Positions 27,204 through 35,462 of a stretch of 64,000 bases of DNA are shown one piece after another. Both the position numbers and the translations under genes were made by a program. Position 1 is the first letter of the stretch. Each line of letters begins with the position of its first letter. Location of the stretch: NCBI GenBank assembly GCA_018266845.1, contig JAFDZO010000002.1:62001-126000 (forward strand), in the 5' to 3' direction. This DNA is from Bacteroidota bacterium (GTDB lineage: Bacteria; Bacteroidota; Ignavibacteria; Tepidaquicellales; Tepidaquicellaceae). The notes beneath the pieces were generated by a model. It made no database searches. It saw nothing but the letters and a program-made list of their open reading frames with translations, and was not told the origin of the DNA.

Positions 27204-28016
27204 TCAACGTCCTTTCCACTCCGCTTTACGTTTCTCAACGAACGCCTTCATCCCTTCAAATTTATCCTCTGTTGCAAATAGCAGATAGAAATTTTTTCTT
27301 TCGTATTCAAGACCTGATTCTATTGTAAGATCTAAAGCTTTATTAACAGATTCTTTGCCGAGCATTACTGCAAGGTTTGGCTTGCTCGCTATTTCTTTTG
27401 CAAGCTCAATTGCTTCATCCAGATAAACCGCATCTTCAACTACTCTTGTAAGAAGTCCCGCCTCATACATATCTTTGGAAGTCATCATTCTGCCAGTTAA
27501 AATCATTTCCATTGCGCGCGCCTTGCCGATAGCTTTTGTGAGACGCTGAGTACCGCCTGCTCCCGGAATAACTCCGAGATTAATTTCCGGCTGTCCGAAC
27601 TTTGCGGACTCTGCTCCGATAATCATATCGCAGCTCATTGCAAGCTCGCATCCGCCGCCTAAGGCAAATCCGCTGACGGCTGCAATAATCGGCTTTCTTA
27701 TTTTTCTTATTCTGTCCCATCTTGCAAAACGGTTGCTTAGCTGCATTTCAATTGCAGTGGCATCTGCCATTTCTTTTATATCTGCGCCCGCTGCAAAAGC
27801 TCGTGCATTTCCGGTAAGTACAATGCACCCGATTTCATCGTCAACGTCCATGTTTTCCATAGTGTCAACAACTTCCTTCATCAATGGAATATTGAGAGCA
27901 TTTAATGCTTCAGGGCGGTTTAATTGTATCAAGCCGACTTTAAGTCCGTTTTTATTTTCTATTGCTGAAACTAAAATATTATTGTATGAAGCTGAAAGGT
28001 AAGATTTATCACTCAT
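27204..28016 (-). CDS. Enoyl-CoA hydratase/isomerase family protein
   Basis: 270 residues in the crotonase fold: LNRPEALNALN at the start, the oxyanion loop ARAFAAGADIKEMAD, GFALGGGCELAMSCD and the catalytic-glutamate block FGQPEINLGVIPGAGGTQRL. A C-terminal helix ends FVEKRKAEWKGR. It hydrates trans-2-enoyl-CoA in fatty acid or amino-acid oxidation; both glutamates expected of a hydratase appear to be in place. It is the first gene of this minus-strand run, downstream of a repeat-rich intergenic region. Confidence 0.92.
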   Translation of the reverse strand: MSDKSYLSASYNNILVSAIENKNGLKVGLIQLNRPEALNALNIPLMKEVVDTMENMDVDDEIGCIVLTGNARAFAAGADIKEMADATAIEMQLSNRFARWDRIRKIRKPIIAAVSGFALGGGCELAMSCDMIIGAESAKFGQPEINLGVIPGAGGTQRLTKAIGKARAMEMILTGRMMTSKDMYEAGLLTRVVEDAVYLDEAIELAKEIASKPNLAVMLGKESVNKALDLTIESGLEYERKNFYLLFATEDKFEGMKAFVEKRKAEWKGR

Positions 28017-28196
28017 TATATTAGAATATTGTAAAAAATGTGGAATGATTGTAAAAAATGAAATTAAGGGTATTGAATTTTAATTACAATGAAGAAGGGA
28101 GGGCAAGTGACTCACGGTGTATTTGCCCGCTTTGTTAAAATGTGGTACTCTTCCCTTTGTAATAGTGATTATATATTTTGGATAAATATGGAAGAC

Positions 28197-28296
28197 TCCT
28201 CCCTTGAGGGAGGTGGCGAGCCAACGGCGAGACGGAGGGTGTTCTCCAAACACCCCTCCCTTTCGCTTTGCGAAAGTACTCCCCTCAAGGGGAGAG
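28197..28296. repeat. Dispersed repeat R2
   Basis: It starts with palindrome CCTCCCTTGAGGGAGG, continues with GTGGCGAGCCAACGGCGAG and a GGTGTTCTCCAAACACC hairpin, and ends with the palindrome CTCCCCTCAAGGGGAG. It is the best-preserved copy and the reverse orientation of R1 (6772-6866). Confidence 0.8.
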
Positions 28297-28500
28297 TTTT
28301 AACCTCATTCCGATATGGAACATCCCGATTTATCGGGGCTCCGGCGTCGGAACGGTTCATATTGTTCCCGACCACCTCTAACCCTCCGCAAAAAAATTTC
28401 AGGCAAGCTCACCTCAACAGAGGAGGGGAACACTGTTAAATCACTTCCCCCTCCTTAGTTAAGGAGGGGGACTGAGGGGGTGGTCAAATTAATAATAAAC

Positions 28501-28595
28501 TTTCCTCTTGAAGGAAGTGCCTCGCAGAGTGGGACAGAGGTTTCTCTAAACACACCTCCCTTTCGCTTCGCAAAGTACTCCCCTCAAGGGGAGAG
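28501..28595. repeat. Dispersed repeat R3, diverged
   Basis: Same orientation as R2. Its left half has drifted (TCCTCTTGAAGGAAGTGCC) while the right half (CACCTCCCTTTCGCTTCGC, then CTCCCCTCAAGGGGAG) is nearly unchanged. Confidence 0.7.
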
Positions 28596-28770
28596 TTTTT
28601 TTACAAAGCAATATATAGCTTTTTTATTGAATGGGCATAGTAGTGAAATAATGTTCAACGGAACAAACATTTAAAATATTCCTTTGTGCTTTTTGCAGGA
28701 ACCTTTGCTTCTTTGCGTTTCAGTTCACACAATCAGAAAAATCCTGTCAAGCGATTTTTTAATATTTCTC

Positions 28771-28788
28771 CCTATTAGTACTAATAGG
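28771..28788. promoter_or_regulatory. 18-bp perfect palindrome, operator-like
   Basis: CCTATTAGTACTAATAGG is a perfect inverted repeat with no loop, about 300 bp upstream of the aldo/keto reductase gene. The form suggests a dimeric protein binding site, but no regulator is encoded next to it. Confidence 0.4.
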
Positions 28789-28879
28789 CATGATTGTATT
28801 TGAAAAGTGTTTGCTGGTTGTTAAATTATGGAAGTTCTTTTCCAATACTTGAGATTCAGCAAAATTCTCAAAAACACTC

Positions 28880-28951
28880 ATTATTGTTTAAACAATAATT
28901 TAACGCAAAACTTACGAGGGGGCGTAAGTTTTGATATATGTTTTTACAGTA
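28880..28951 (-). repeat. Double-palindrome element, copy A
   Basis: Perfect 20-bp palindrome ATTATTGTTTAAACAATAAT (28880-28899), then an 11-bp stem CAAAACTTACG (28906-28916) with CGTAAGTTTTG (28923-28933) and the loop AGGGGG. The reverse complement aligns with 60073-60144 over about 70 bp, including the flank ACTG-AAAAACAT. Confidence 0.75.
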
Positions 28952-29086
28952 TTTATAGCTCTCGAAAATCACGTTTTTTCAACGTGAATACTTAGAAACC
29001 GGCACATTTCATAGCAAAATAGGGCAAATAAGAGAAGCAAATGCGATTTGAATTTAATTTTCCAAATACTCTTTCTATTTTGAACT

Positions 29087-30520
29087 ATGAAAAATTTTCC
29101 AATTCTCGGCTTCGGCTGCTACAGGGTGGATTACCGTGTAGAAGAGCATCAGAAATCTTTAGAAAAAGCGATATTAGAAGGCATTACACTAATTGATACT
29201 TCGGCAAATTATGCTGACGGCAAAAGTGAAATTTTAGTAGCTCAGGTTTGTAAAAAACTAATTGATGAAAATAAAATTAAACGTGAAGATTTGATAGTAG
29301 TAACAAAGGCGGGATATATTCAGGGCACAAATTACAAAACCGCCTCGGAAAGAAAAGCTGCCGGAAATCCTTTTCCTGAAGTTACAGAATACGGCGAACG
29401 ACTCTGGCACTGCATCCATCCCGATTTTCTCGCTCATCAAATTGGCGGTCAGTTCAAAAGATTAGATATGAATTATGCAGATGTGTACCTTCTTCACAAT
29501 CCCGAATACTTCCTCGGCTGGGCTGAACATGAAGGTATGAAGTTAGAGGATGCTAGGGATGAATATTACAGAAGGATAAAAAATGCTTTTGTATTTCTGG
29601 AAGAGAAGGTAAAAGAAGGCGTGATAAAATCTTACGGAATCTCTTCGAATACTTTTCCCGGAATGCAGAATGATTATAATTTCACTTCACTGGAAAAAGT
29701 TCTGGAGATAGCAAATGAAGTCAGCGTTGAAAATAATTTCAAATGTATTCAGCTTCCGTTTAATCTAATGGAAAGCGGGGCTGCGCTGAATAAAAATCAG
29801 GCAAACGGCACCAAGACGGTTCTTGAGCTTGCAAAAGAAAATAATCTCAGGGTTTTGATAAATCGCCCTCTGAATGCAATTACGGCTAAAGGCTTATTAA
29901 GACTTGCCGATTTTGAAGTTACAAGCGCTTACATTGAAAATGATTTTGTAAAACAGAACAAACTGGTAATGATGATGGAGCAGGATATTATAGATGAAAA
30001 ACTTGTTAACATGGAAAATTCAGAGGAGCTTGAAAAAGCGAAGAAATTTCTTTCGTTCGGGAAACTGATTGACGAGAACTGGAAGTTCTTCGGTACGCTG
30101 GAGCATTTTAATGATAATATAGAATATAACATTGCGCCGCGGATAAATTTTCTTACGGATTTTTTTAATAATAAAGTTGAAGACGAATCAGCAAAAGAAC
30201 TTTATGCAAAATATCTCCGCGAAACATATAAGCTTTTTAATTTTATTTCCACTTATTACAAGATAAATGCAAATTCAAGAAATGCTAAAATTCATGCTGT
30301 GATTAATTCAATTATTCCTGAAGAATATCATTCGCTTAGTCTTTCGCAAAAAACGATTTTGCTTATTTCTTCTACAGAGGGAGTTTCAACTGTTTTAATA
30401 GGGGCAAGAAAAGAAAAATATGTGGACGATGCCGGAAAAATTTTAAGTTTGAAAAAACTTCCTGAGGTAATTTCCGTATTTAAAAAAATAAAAAGCGAGA
30501 TAGCTGACCATATAAATTAA
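29087..30520 (+). CDS. Aldo/keto reductase family protein with internal insertion
   Basis: 477 residues, against about 320 for most of the family. The catalytic tetrad is visible: D37 and Y42 (LIDTSANYADGKSE), K74 (VVTKAG) and H137 (VYLLHNPE). The C-terminal NADPH-binding motif STVLIGARKEKYVDDA is present but lies near residue 445. Roughly 120 extra residues (about 290-410, helical and charged) sit before it. It probably reduces or oxidises a carbonyl compound; the substrate is unknown. It begins after the long repeat-rich region and is followed after 9 nt by the next gene. Confidence 0.85.
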   Translation: MKNFPILGFGCYRVDYRVEEHQKSLEKAILEGITLIDTSANYADGKSEILVAQVCKKLIDENKIKREDLIVVTKAGYIQGTNYKTASERKAAGNPFPEVTEYGERLWHCIHPDFLAHQIGGQFKRLDMNYADVYLLHNPEYFLGWAEHEGMKLEDARDEYYRRIKNAFVFLEEKVKEGVIKSYGISSNTFPGMQNDYNFTSLEKVLEIANEVSVENNFKCIQLPFNLMESGAALNKNQANGTKTVLELAKENNLRVLINRPLNAITAKGLLRLADFEVTSAYIENDFVKQNKLVMMMEQDIIDEKLVNMENSEELEKAKKFLSFGKLIDENWKFFGTLEHFNDNIEYNIAPRINFLTDFFNNKVEDESAKELYAKYLRETYKLFNFISTYYKINANSRNAKIHAVINSIIPEEYHSLSLSQKTILLISSTEGVSTVLIGARKEKYVDDAGKILSLKKLPEVISVFKKIKSEIADHIN

Positions 30521-30529
30521 TTTTACACT

Positions 30530-31717
30530 GTGCCTTTTAAAGAACTCAAAATAAAAATAATTTTAATTGCCTCTCTTGTGGTTATATCGGGAGTGCTGTT
30601 GTATTTTTATTTGAACAGAGCCGATGAAAATAAGGATAGTGTTTCGGATACAAGGACTGAAAAAAAATATACTGACGATGAGCTAAAGAAAAGAATTCCT
30701 GTTGAAATTGATTCGCTGCTGTTTTCTTTCGGTATAAAAAAGGAATGGATAAGAGATATAAAGAGCGACAAAAAAAATGAAAAAGCTCTACAGGAACTAT
30801 GGTTTGCGAAGGATGCTGCTATTCCGCTTGACCTCGGAACAATAGGCGTAACAAACAACCTTACAAATATGCTCCGATACTTCGGGCTTGAAGGCATAAT
30901 AAACGAAGACCCGAAAACCCGCAATGTAAACGCCGATATTTATTTCAAAAAGGACAGTTTAAAAAAAACTGTCGGAGTATTAAGGCTTACCTATAATGAT
31001 AAGATAAAACGCGATGCTTCCGATATTTGTATTATATTAAACAACATTTCCGATTTTAAATCGTCTGACCTGAACGATGTGTTAAACTCTCCCGAAAGTT
31101 TCTCTGTCGTTTTGCCGCTCACCAATGATAAGTCGGATGTTCAGTCTCAGATAATTAACTCGAAAAAAGATTTTATTTTGAAGTTTTCTATAGGTAAAGA
31201 GGATGATGTTGAAGCAGATTTTAAATCAGGGCAGGAAGGCAGCCGTGAATGGCGCGCCAAGATAAAAAGTATGTCGTATGAATTTGCAAAAGCCGGCGGA
31301 ATAATTCTTGAAAATCCTGTGAAGGATTTTGTATTTGAAGACAAAATCAAAGATGAGTTTCAGAAGTATAAAATGACTGCATACAAAGATACTATATTTA
31401 TGAAGTTTGCTTCTTCCAATATAGATGAAAAGAAAATTTATGATTTATTCTCACATATAATCAGCAGAACGAAAAATGGTTTCGTTAATAATTTTTATAT
31501 TCTGAATCTAACTCCTGCCGAGTTTACTTTTCTTGATAAAGAAATCACAAACTTAAAAAAACGGGGATATAAATTTTATTCATTCAAAGATATGGTGAAA
31601 AAAATGACAGCTCCGATTGTGAAAGCAAGTAACCTCCCGCAAAATGAAAATCCGCAGGGCGTAAAAGCAGATTCACTTAATCCTGTATCAAAAACTCTAC
31701 AAAAGAAAAAGAAATGA
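30530..31717 (+). CDS. Membrane-anchored protein, possibly degenerate polysaccharide deacetylase (YibQ-like)
   Basis: 395 residues from a GTG start. One N-terminal membrane span (IKIILIASLVVISGVLLYFYL) is followed by a charged linker. The C-terminal half has an order of elements that resembles divergent polysaccharide deacetylases (YibQ/DUF610): DICIILNNISDF in place of the usual IVIDDLG, then SFSVVLPL, KKDFILKF and a final RGYKFYSFKDM. The metal-binding aspartates are not conserved, so it is probably inactive if related. It overlaps tadA by 4 nt. Function uncertain. Confidence 0.6.
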   Translation: MPFKELKIKIILIASLVVISGVLLYFYLNRADENKDSVSDTRTEKKYTDDELKKRIPVEIDSLLFSFGIKKEWIRDIKSDKKNEKALQELWFAKDAAIPLDLGTIGVTNNLTNMLRYFGLEGIINEDPKTRNVNADIYFKKDSLKKTVGVLRLTYNDKIKRDASDICIILNNISDFKSSDLNDVLNSPESFSVVLPLTNDKSDVQSQIINSKKDFILKFSIGKEDDVEADFKSGQEGSREWRAKIKSMSYEFAKAGGIILENPVKDFVFEDKIKDEFQKYKMTAYKDTIFMKFASSNIDEKKIYDLFSHIISRTKNGFVNNFYILNLTPAEFTFLDKEITNLKKRGYKFYSFKDMVKKMTAPIVKASNLPQNENPQGVKADSLNPVSKTLQKKKK

Positions 31718-32163
31718 ACACGCAGGAAATATGGATGAAGTATGCCTTCAAAGAAGCGGAGAAGGCGTTTGAAAAAAATGAAGTTCCCATTGGATGTATA
31801 ATAACTTTTCAGAACACAATAATTGCAAAAGCTCATAATCAGGTAGAGACTTTAAAAGACCCGACAGCCCACGCGGAAATTATGGCAATCACTTCCGCCG
31901 CTGAATATTTGCAATCGAAGCAGTTAATCGGATGCAGCATGTATGTTACGCTTGAGCCGTGCCCTATGTGCGCCGGTGCAATTGTGATGGCAAAAATTGA
32001 TAACCTTTACTTTGGAGCTTACGATAATAACTTCGGCGCTTGCGGTAGTGCGTTCAACATCACAAATAATGATAAGATGAATCACAAAGTAAATGTTTAC
32101 GGAGGGATAATGGATAAAGAATGCGCAGGGATATTGAAAAGTTTTTTTGAGGTGAAGAGGTAG
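31714..32163 (+). CDS. tadA: tRNA-specific adenosine deaminase (TadA type)
   Basis: 149 residues with the cytidine-deaminase zinc signature: HAEIMAI (zinc His and catalytic Glu) and EPCPMCAGAIVMAKI (PCxxC). FGAYDNNFGACGSAFN follows, as in TadA. It converts A34 to inosine in tRNA-Arg. The start codon overlaps the previous stop (ATGA). A guanine deaminase-like role is possible in this superfamily but less likely given the length and motifs. Confidence 0.92.
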   Translation: MNTQEIWMKYAFKEAEKAFEKNEVPIGCIITFQNTIIAKAHNQVETLKDPTAHAEIMAITSAAEYLQSKQLIGCSMYVTLEPCPMCAGAIVMAKIDNLYFGAYDNNFGACGSAFNITNNDKMNHKVNVYGGIMDKECAGILKSFFEVKR

Positions 32164-33024
32164 TTATCCGCCACAGAAACACATTCTGCTTTTCTTTTTT
32201 ATTATCCATTTGTTTTCATTTTTACACATATAATAATAGACTATGCAATTATCATCTATTGTTTTAACTATGGAGTAATTTAAAGATTTATCAATATGAA
32301 TTTCGTGAATAGAATATTTTGAAAGCAGTTGTAAATATTTGTTGTAATAATAAATATCATTCTTGTCATATATTCTGTCCCCTGATTCTATTACATTAAA
32401 ATAAGATTTTAAAAATTCTAATTTCGCAAGAAATTTATCAGGTCTATCTTTCAAATCTTTTACTAAATTTGTCCAATACTCTTTTCTGTATTTTCCGACC
32501 AAAAATGAGTTAATTCTTGCGACATATAATGAATCTAAGAATAAAGTTTTTGCCTCGGTTATCTTGGGTCTAAAATTAGTAATCTTGGCATTGTATAAAA
32601 GTTTTTCTGTATGCGCCTCAATTAAAATTTCAGGACACTGTAAAGTATCTCTTCTAAGGTTATTTTTTTCAATTTCAAAAAAAGCACTATCGAGATACCA
32701 CTGAAAGCACATTACATAATTTACTATTCCGTACTCTAAATCATTTGGCAGTAAATTAATTTTGTCTTTCTTAAAAAATTCTAGAGAATCATAAAATGAT
32801 TTATAGATTTCTTTAATTGCTTTTATAGTATCATTAGCTTCTTCATAATTATTGTACTGGAATGGTGTCATACTTTTCCAATTATTAAAGAAAATCTGCA
32901 TCAAAGAATCAGAATTTTCCTTATATGCTCTTTCTAATAATTTAATTTGTGATTGAGAGAAAATTTGTGAGGTGAAAAGTATGAGGGAAATTAAAATGAG
33001 GTATTTAGTTAATTTCCGTTCCAT
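32164..33024 (-). CDS. Secreted or lipid-side protein of unknown function
   Basis: 286 residues from the ATG at 33024, which begins a good signal peptide (MERKLTKYLILISLILFTSQIFSQ). An upstream ATG at 33039 would add only 5 residues. The body is helical and rich in Lys, Asn and Tyr, ending RMCFCGG. Composition is more AT-rich than most neighbours. I recognise no domain. Its stop is immediately adjacent to the tadA stop (convergent). Confidence 0.7.
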   Translation of the reverse strand: MERKLTKYLILISLILFTSQIFSQSQIKLLERAYKENSDSLMQIFFNNWKSMTPFQYNNYEEANDTIKAIKEIYKSFYDSLEFFKKDKINLLPNDLEYGIVNYVMCFQWYLDSAFFEIEKNNLRRDTLQCPEILIEAHTEKLLYNAKITNFRPKITEAKTLFLDSLYVARINSFLVGKYRKEYWTNLVKDLKDRPDKFLAKLEFLKSYFNVIESGDRIYDKNDIYYYNKYLQLLSKYSIHEIHIDKSLNYSIVKTIDDNCIVYYYMCKNENKWIIKKKSRMCFCGG

Positions 33025-33068
33025 AGGGAAAAGTAACAAAAATTTTAGAAAAGAAAAGTGTTTTTTTA

Positions 33069-33094
33069 CGTTGCGAAGCTTGAGCTTCGCAACG
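33069..33094. repeat. Hairpin, CGTTGCGAAGC family
   Basis: 12-bp perfect stem CGTTGCGAAGCT (33069-33080) with AGCTTCGCAACG (33083-33094). It lies between two minus-strand genes, downstream of the M15-like gene. No T tract follows on either strand, so it is not a standard terminator. It resembles the hairpins at 25495-25520 and 44304-44331. Confidence 0.65.
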
Positions 33095-33112
33095 AGAAGT
33101 CAACCATGGATT

Positions 33113-34063
33113 TCAAAGAACGCCTATCAGTTTTTCTTCGAGAAGTCCTTCTTCCGTTGTAATGATTAGCTTGTAAATTCCCGGCTGAAGAAAATCAGTG
33201 AATACATTTATCGTGTGCTCGCCTGCTTCATACATTCCCGATAAAAAGTGCGCTTTATCCCTTCCATATACATCGTAAAATTTTATTTTTAATCTTGCGC
33301 AGTTTTTAATGGAGAACTTATAATTGAAATTATTTACCACATCAGATTTTTTATTGGCTGCATCGCAGGGGCTTGCAAGCGTGCAGATTTTTTCTGATAT
33401 GATTTTGTTAAGATTTGTGCTCAATTCATTTGCATAATTTGAAACATCCATGTTCCAAATTCCATTGTCCTGTATGTGAACATGTCTGTTTCCTCTATGT
33501 CCGTGTTCTAAATAGTGAACATTGATAGCGTCTATCAACGATAAAATTTTCTTTTTATCTTCCGGCGCAGTATAAGCTAAATCCATTGCTGCTCCTATGA
33601 TATGAGGCGATGCTTCAACATTTGACCAGCCCCTGCGCTTATACAACAATTGGCTTTCGTTTGTGCGCATTGCATCTGAAATTCTCGGCTTTGTTTTTAC
33701 TTTATCCAGCAGATATAAAAATTTTATTAAAGCCGGAGCCTGAAGATATGGGATGACATTATACTTTAATTCAAAGAAAGGAAAAGAAAATTTTACCATT
33801 GAATAACTTCCTTTTTCATTGGTAAAATTTATGGAATTAAAATCTGGGACGCAAAGTACCGAATCTGTTTTTGTAATTATCTGAAACTGATTTTGTACAC
33901 TTCCGTCATCATTAAAGATTTTCAGATGACCTGAAATTAAATGGTTTTCCGTTGTATAAAAAAATGGAGTGTCTGATTCGGCTGAACGGTCAATGAAAGT
34001 ATCTGCTTTGCATAACGCCAAAAAAACAAATAACAGTATTAAAGGGGTTAGTTTTAACTTCAT
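33113..34063 (-). CDS. Secreted M15/LAS-type peptidase-like protein with sorting-like tail
   Basis: 316 residues with a signal peptide (MKLKLTPLILLFVFLALCKA). The middle (about 115-200) carries zinc-peptidase features of the LAS/M15 type: SPHIIGAAMDL (H154, D161) and NRHVHI (H194/H196), with R133 in DAMRTNE upstream. This pattern fits D,D-carboxypeptidases that trim peptidoglycan. The C-terminal about 70 residues (KIKFYDVYGRDKAHFLSGMY, then QPGIYKLIITTEEG) look like a T9SS type A sorting domain lacking the YPNPFNP start. HPr is encoded 8 nt away on the same strand. Confidence 0.7.
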   Translation of the reverse strand: MKLKLTPLILLFVFLALCKADTFIDRSAESDTPFFYTTENHLISGHLKIFNDDGSVQNQFQIITKTDSVLCVPDFNSINFTNEKGSYSMVKFSFPFFELKYNVIPYLQAPALIKFLYLLDKVKTKPRISDAMRTNESQLLYKRRGWSNVEASPHIIGAAMDLAYTAPEDKKKILSLIDAINVHYLEHGHRGNRHVHIQDNGIWNMDVSNYANELSTNLNKIISEKICTLASPCDAANKKSDVVNNFNYKFSIKNCARLKIKFYDVYGRDKAHFLSGMYEAGEHTINVFTDFLQPGIYKLIITTEEGLLEEKLIGVL

Positions 34064-34071
34064 AAAAAATA

Positions 34072-34338
34072 TTACAGTTCGCCGAATCCTTTCGCAAAAA
34101 AATCCACCATTTCTTCAGCAAGCTGCGCTTCGTCTTCGCCTTCGAATTTCAGCATCAGCTTAGAGCCTTTTTCAGCTGCAAGAGTCATTACGCCAATGAT
34201 GCTTTTTCCGTTCACTTCAAAATTATCCCGTGAAATAAAAAAGTCGGCTTTGTATTTAGCGGCAATTTTTACAATTGAAGAGGCAGGTCTTGTGTGCATG
34301 CCTGCATTATTTATTATCTCAACTTCTTTTTCAATCAT
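34072..34338 (-). CDS. ptsH: HPr family phosphocarrier protein
   Basis: 88 residues, the exact HPr size. The phosphorylatable histidine is H15 in NAGMHTRPAS and the regulatory serine is S46 in GKSIIGVMTLAA. HPr carries phosphate from enzyme I, and S46 allows control by HprK. No PTS permease or enzyme I gene is near; it sits 1 nt after the polyprenyl synthase gene, so its role here is more likely regulatory than sugar uptake. Confidence 0.93.
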   Translation of the reverse strand: MIEKEVEIINNAGMHTRPASSIVKIAAKYKADFFISRDNFEVNGKSIIGVMTLAAEKGSKLMLKFEGEDEAQLAEEMVDFFAKGFGEL

Positions 34339-34339
34339 G

Positions 34340-35329
34340 TTAAAAATTTCTTTCGAGCAGCATTTGAGAAAATGCTTTCAGCATATTTTTATGTTCGGAA
34401 GGAAAATCTTTTATGAAATGTTCTGCTTTCTCTGTAAATTTTTCAATTTCATTTTTCGCAGATTCAATTATTCCATACTCTTCATAGATTTTCTTAATTC
34501 TCAAAATTTCCTCTTCCTGATTTTCTTTAATGCCGGAATTTTTTACAATAGCTTCTATTCTTTCCCTGTCTTCTTTTTTATTTACAACTTCAAGAGACTT
34601 CAAAAGCAGATATGTTTTTTTACCTTCGATTAAATCTCCGCCAATTTTTTTACCGAATTCTTTTTCATCTGCAATTATATCGAGCAGGTCGTCCTGAATC
34701 TGAAAAGCAAGCCCGGAATTGACCGCAAAATTTCTTATGTTTTCAATCTGCTCATCAGTTCCTCCGCCGATAATTGCCCCCATTACGGCGCTTACCTCTA
34801 TCAGCTTAGCGGTTTTTTTCTGTATCATCATCAAGTATTTATCTATAGTAACATCCGGTTCGTTTTCAAAATCCTTGTCATAGCTTTGCCCTTCACAGAC
34901 TTCAATTACGCCGTCCGTAAATTCGCCGGCAATTTTTTCTATTACAGGAGATTTTGTCTTTAATAGCGATTTGTAAGCAATAGCAATTAAATTGTCTCCG
35001 GCTAATATTGCCGTGTTCACGTTCCATTTTTTATGAACGGTTGCATTGCCTCTGCGCGTATCGGCATTATCCATTATGTCATCGTGAACTAAAGTAAAGT
35101 TGTGCAGTATCTCAATCGCTGCTCCGGCATCAAGGGCTTCATCGGCATTTCCTCCAACGGCTTCGCATGTAAAAAGCAATATTGCCGGACGGATTCTTTT
35201 TCCGCCGCCTGAAATTATGTAGTTCACCGGATCATATAGACTCTTTGGCTCTTTTAAAACAAGAAGGGTGTTTAACCTTTCATCTATTTTCTTTTTATAC
35301 TCACTGTATTTATCTGCAAAATTTTTCAT
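34340..35329 (-). CDS. Polyprenyl diphosphate synthase
   Basis: 329 residues with both aspartate-rich motifs: DDIMDNADTRRG starting at D83 and QDDLLDI with D213/D214. A GGGKRIRPAI block binds the diphosphate. The residue five places before the first aspartate is F78 (HNFTLVHDD), which usually limits the pocket and suggests a short product (C15-C20) rather than an octaprenyl chain; this is inference. It supplies isoprenoid precursors for quinone or cell-wall carriers. It is first in a run with ptsH and the peptidase gene. Confidence 0.9.
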   Translation of the reverse strand: MKNFADKYSEYKKKIDERLNTLLVLKEPKSLYDPVNYIISGGGKRIRPAILLFTCEAVGGNADEALDAGAAIEILHNFTLVHDDIMDNADTRRGNATVHKKWNVNTAILAGDNLIAIAYKSLLKTKSPVIEKIAGEFTDGVIEVCEGQSYDKDFENEPDVTIDKYLMMIQKKTAKLIEVSAVMGAIIGGGTDEQIENIRNFAVNSGLAFQIQDDLLDIIADEKEFGKKIGGDLIEGKKTYLLLKSLEVVNKKEDRERIEAIVKNSGIKENQEEEILRIKKIYEEYGIIESAKNEIEKFTEKAEHFIKDFPSEHKNMLKAFSQMLLERNF

Positions 35330-35462
35330 TGTTTTTCGCGAAGCATGAAACTTTTATTTGAAATAAGAATTTAATACAAAAAGATTGGCTCTATACAGCA
35401 AGGCAGTTGTATTTCTATTGTAAATAAAACTGTTAATATATAAAATAAAATCCGTTAGAAAT

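Larger units (their letters stand above)
28017..29086. other. 1.07-kb gene-free region rich in repeats
   Basis: Between divergent genes. It contains repeats R2 (28197-28296) and R3 (28501-28595), a 10-bp-stem hairpin CCCCCTCCTT/AAGGAGGGGG (28447-28470), an 18-bp palindrome (28771-28788) and the double-palindrome element at 28880-28951. A segment at 28680-28735 (CTTTGC and CTTTGCG runs) resembles the reverse complement of the CGCAAAG-rich arms at 10509-10530. Open frames here are not convincing genes. Confidence 0.7.

Noticed and set aside
28089-28439. Open frame of 116 codons
   Set aside because: It crosses repeat R2 and other intergenic repeats; composition is not protein-like. Likewise 28480-28674 over R3 and 6777-7034 over R1.
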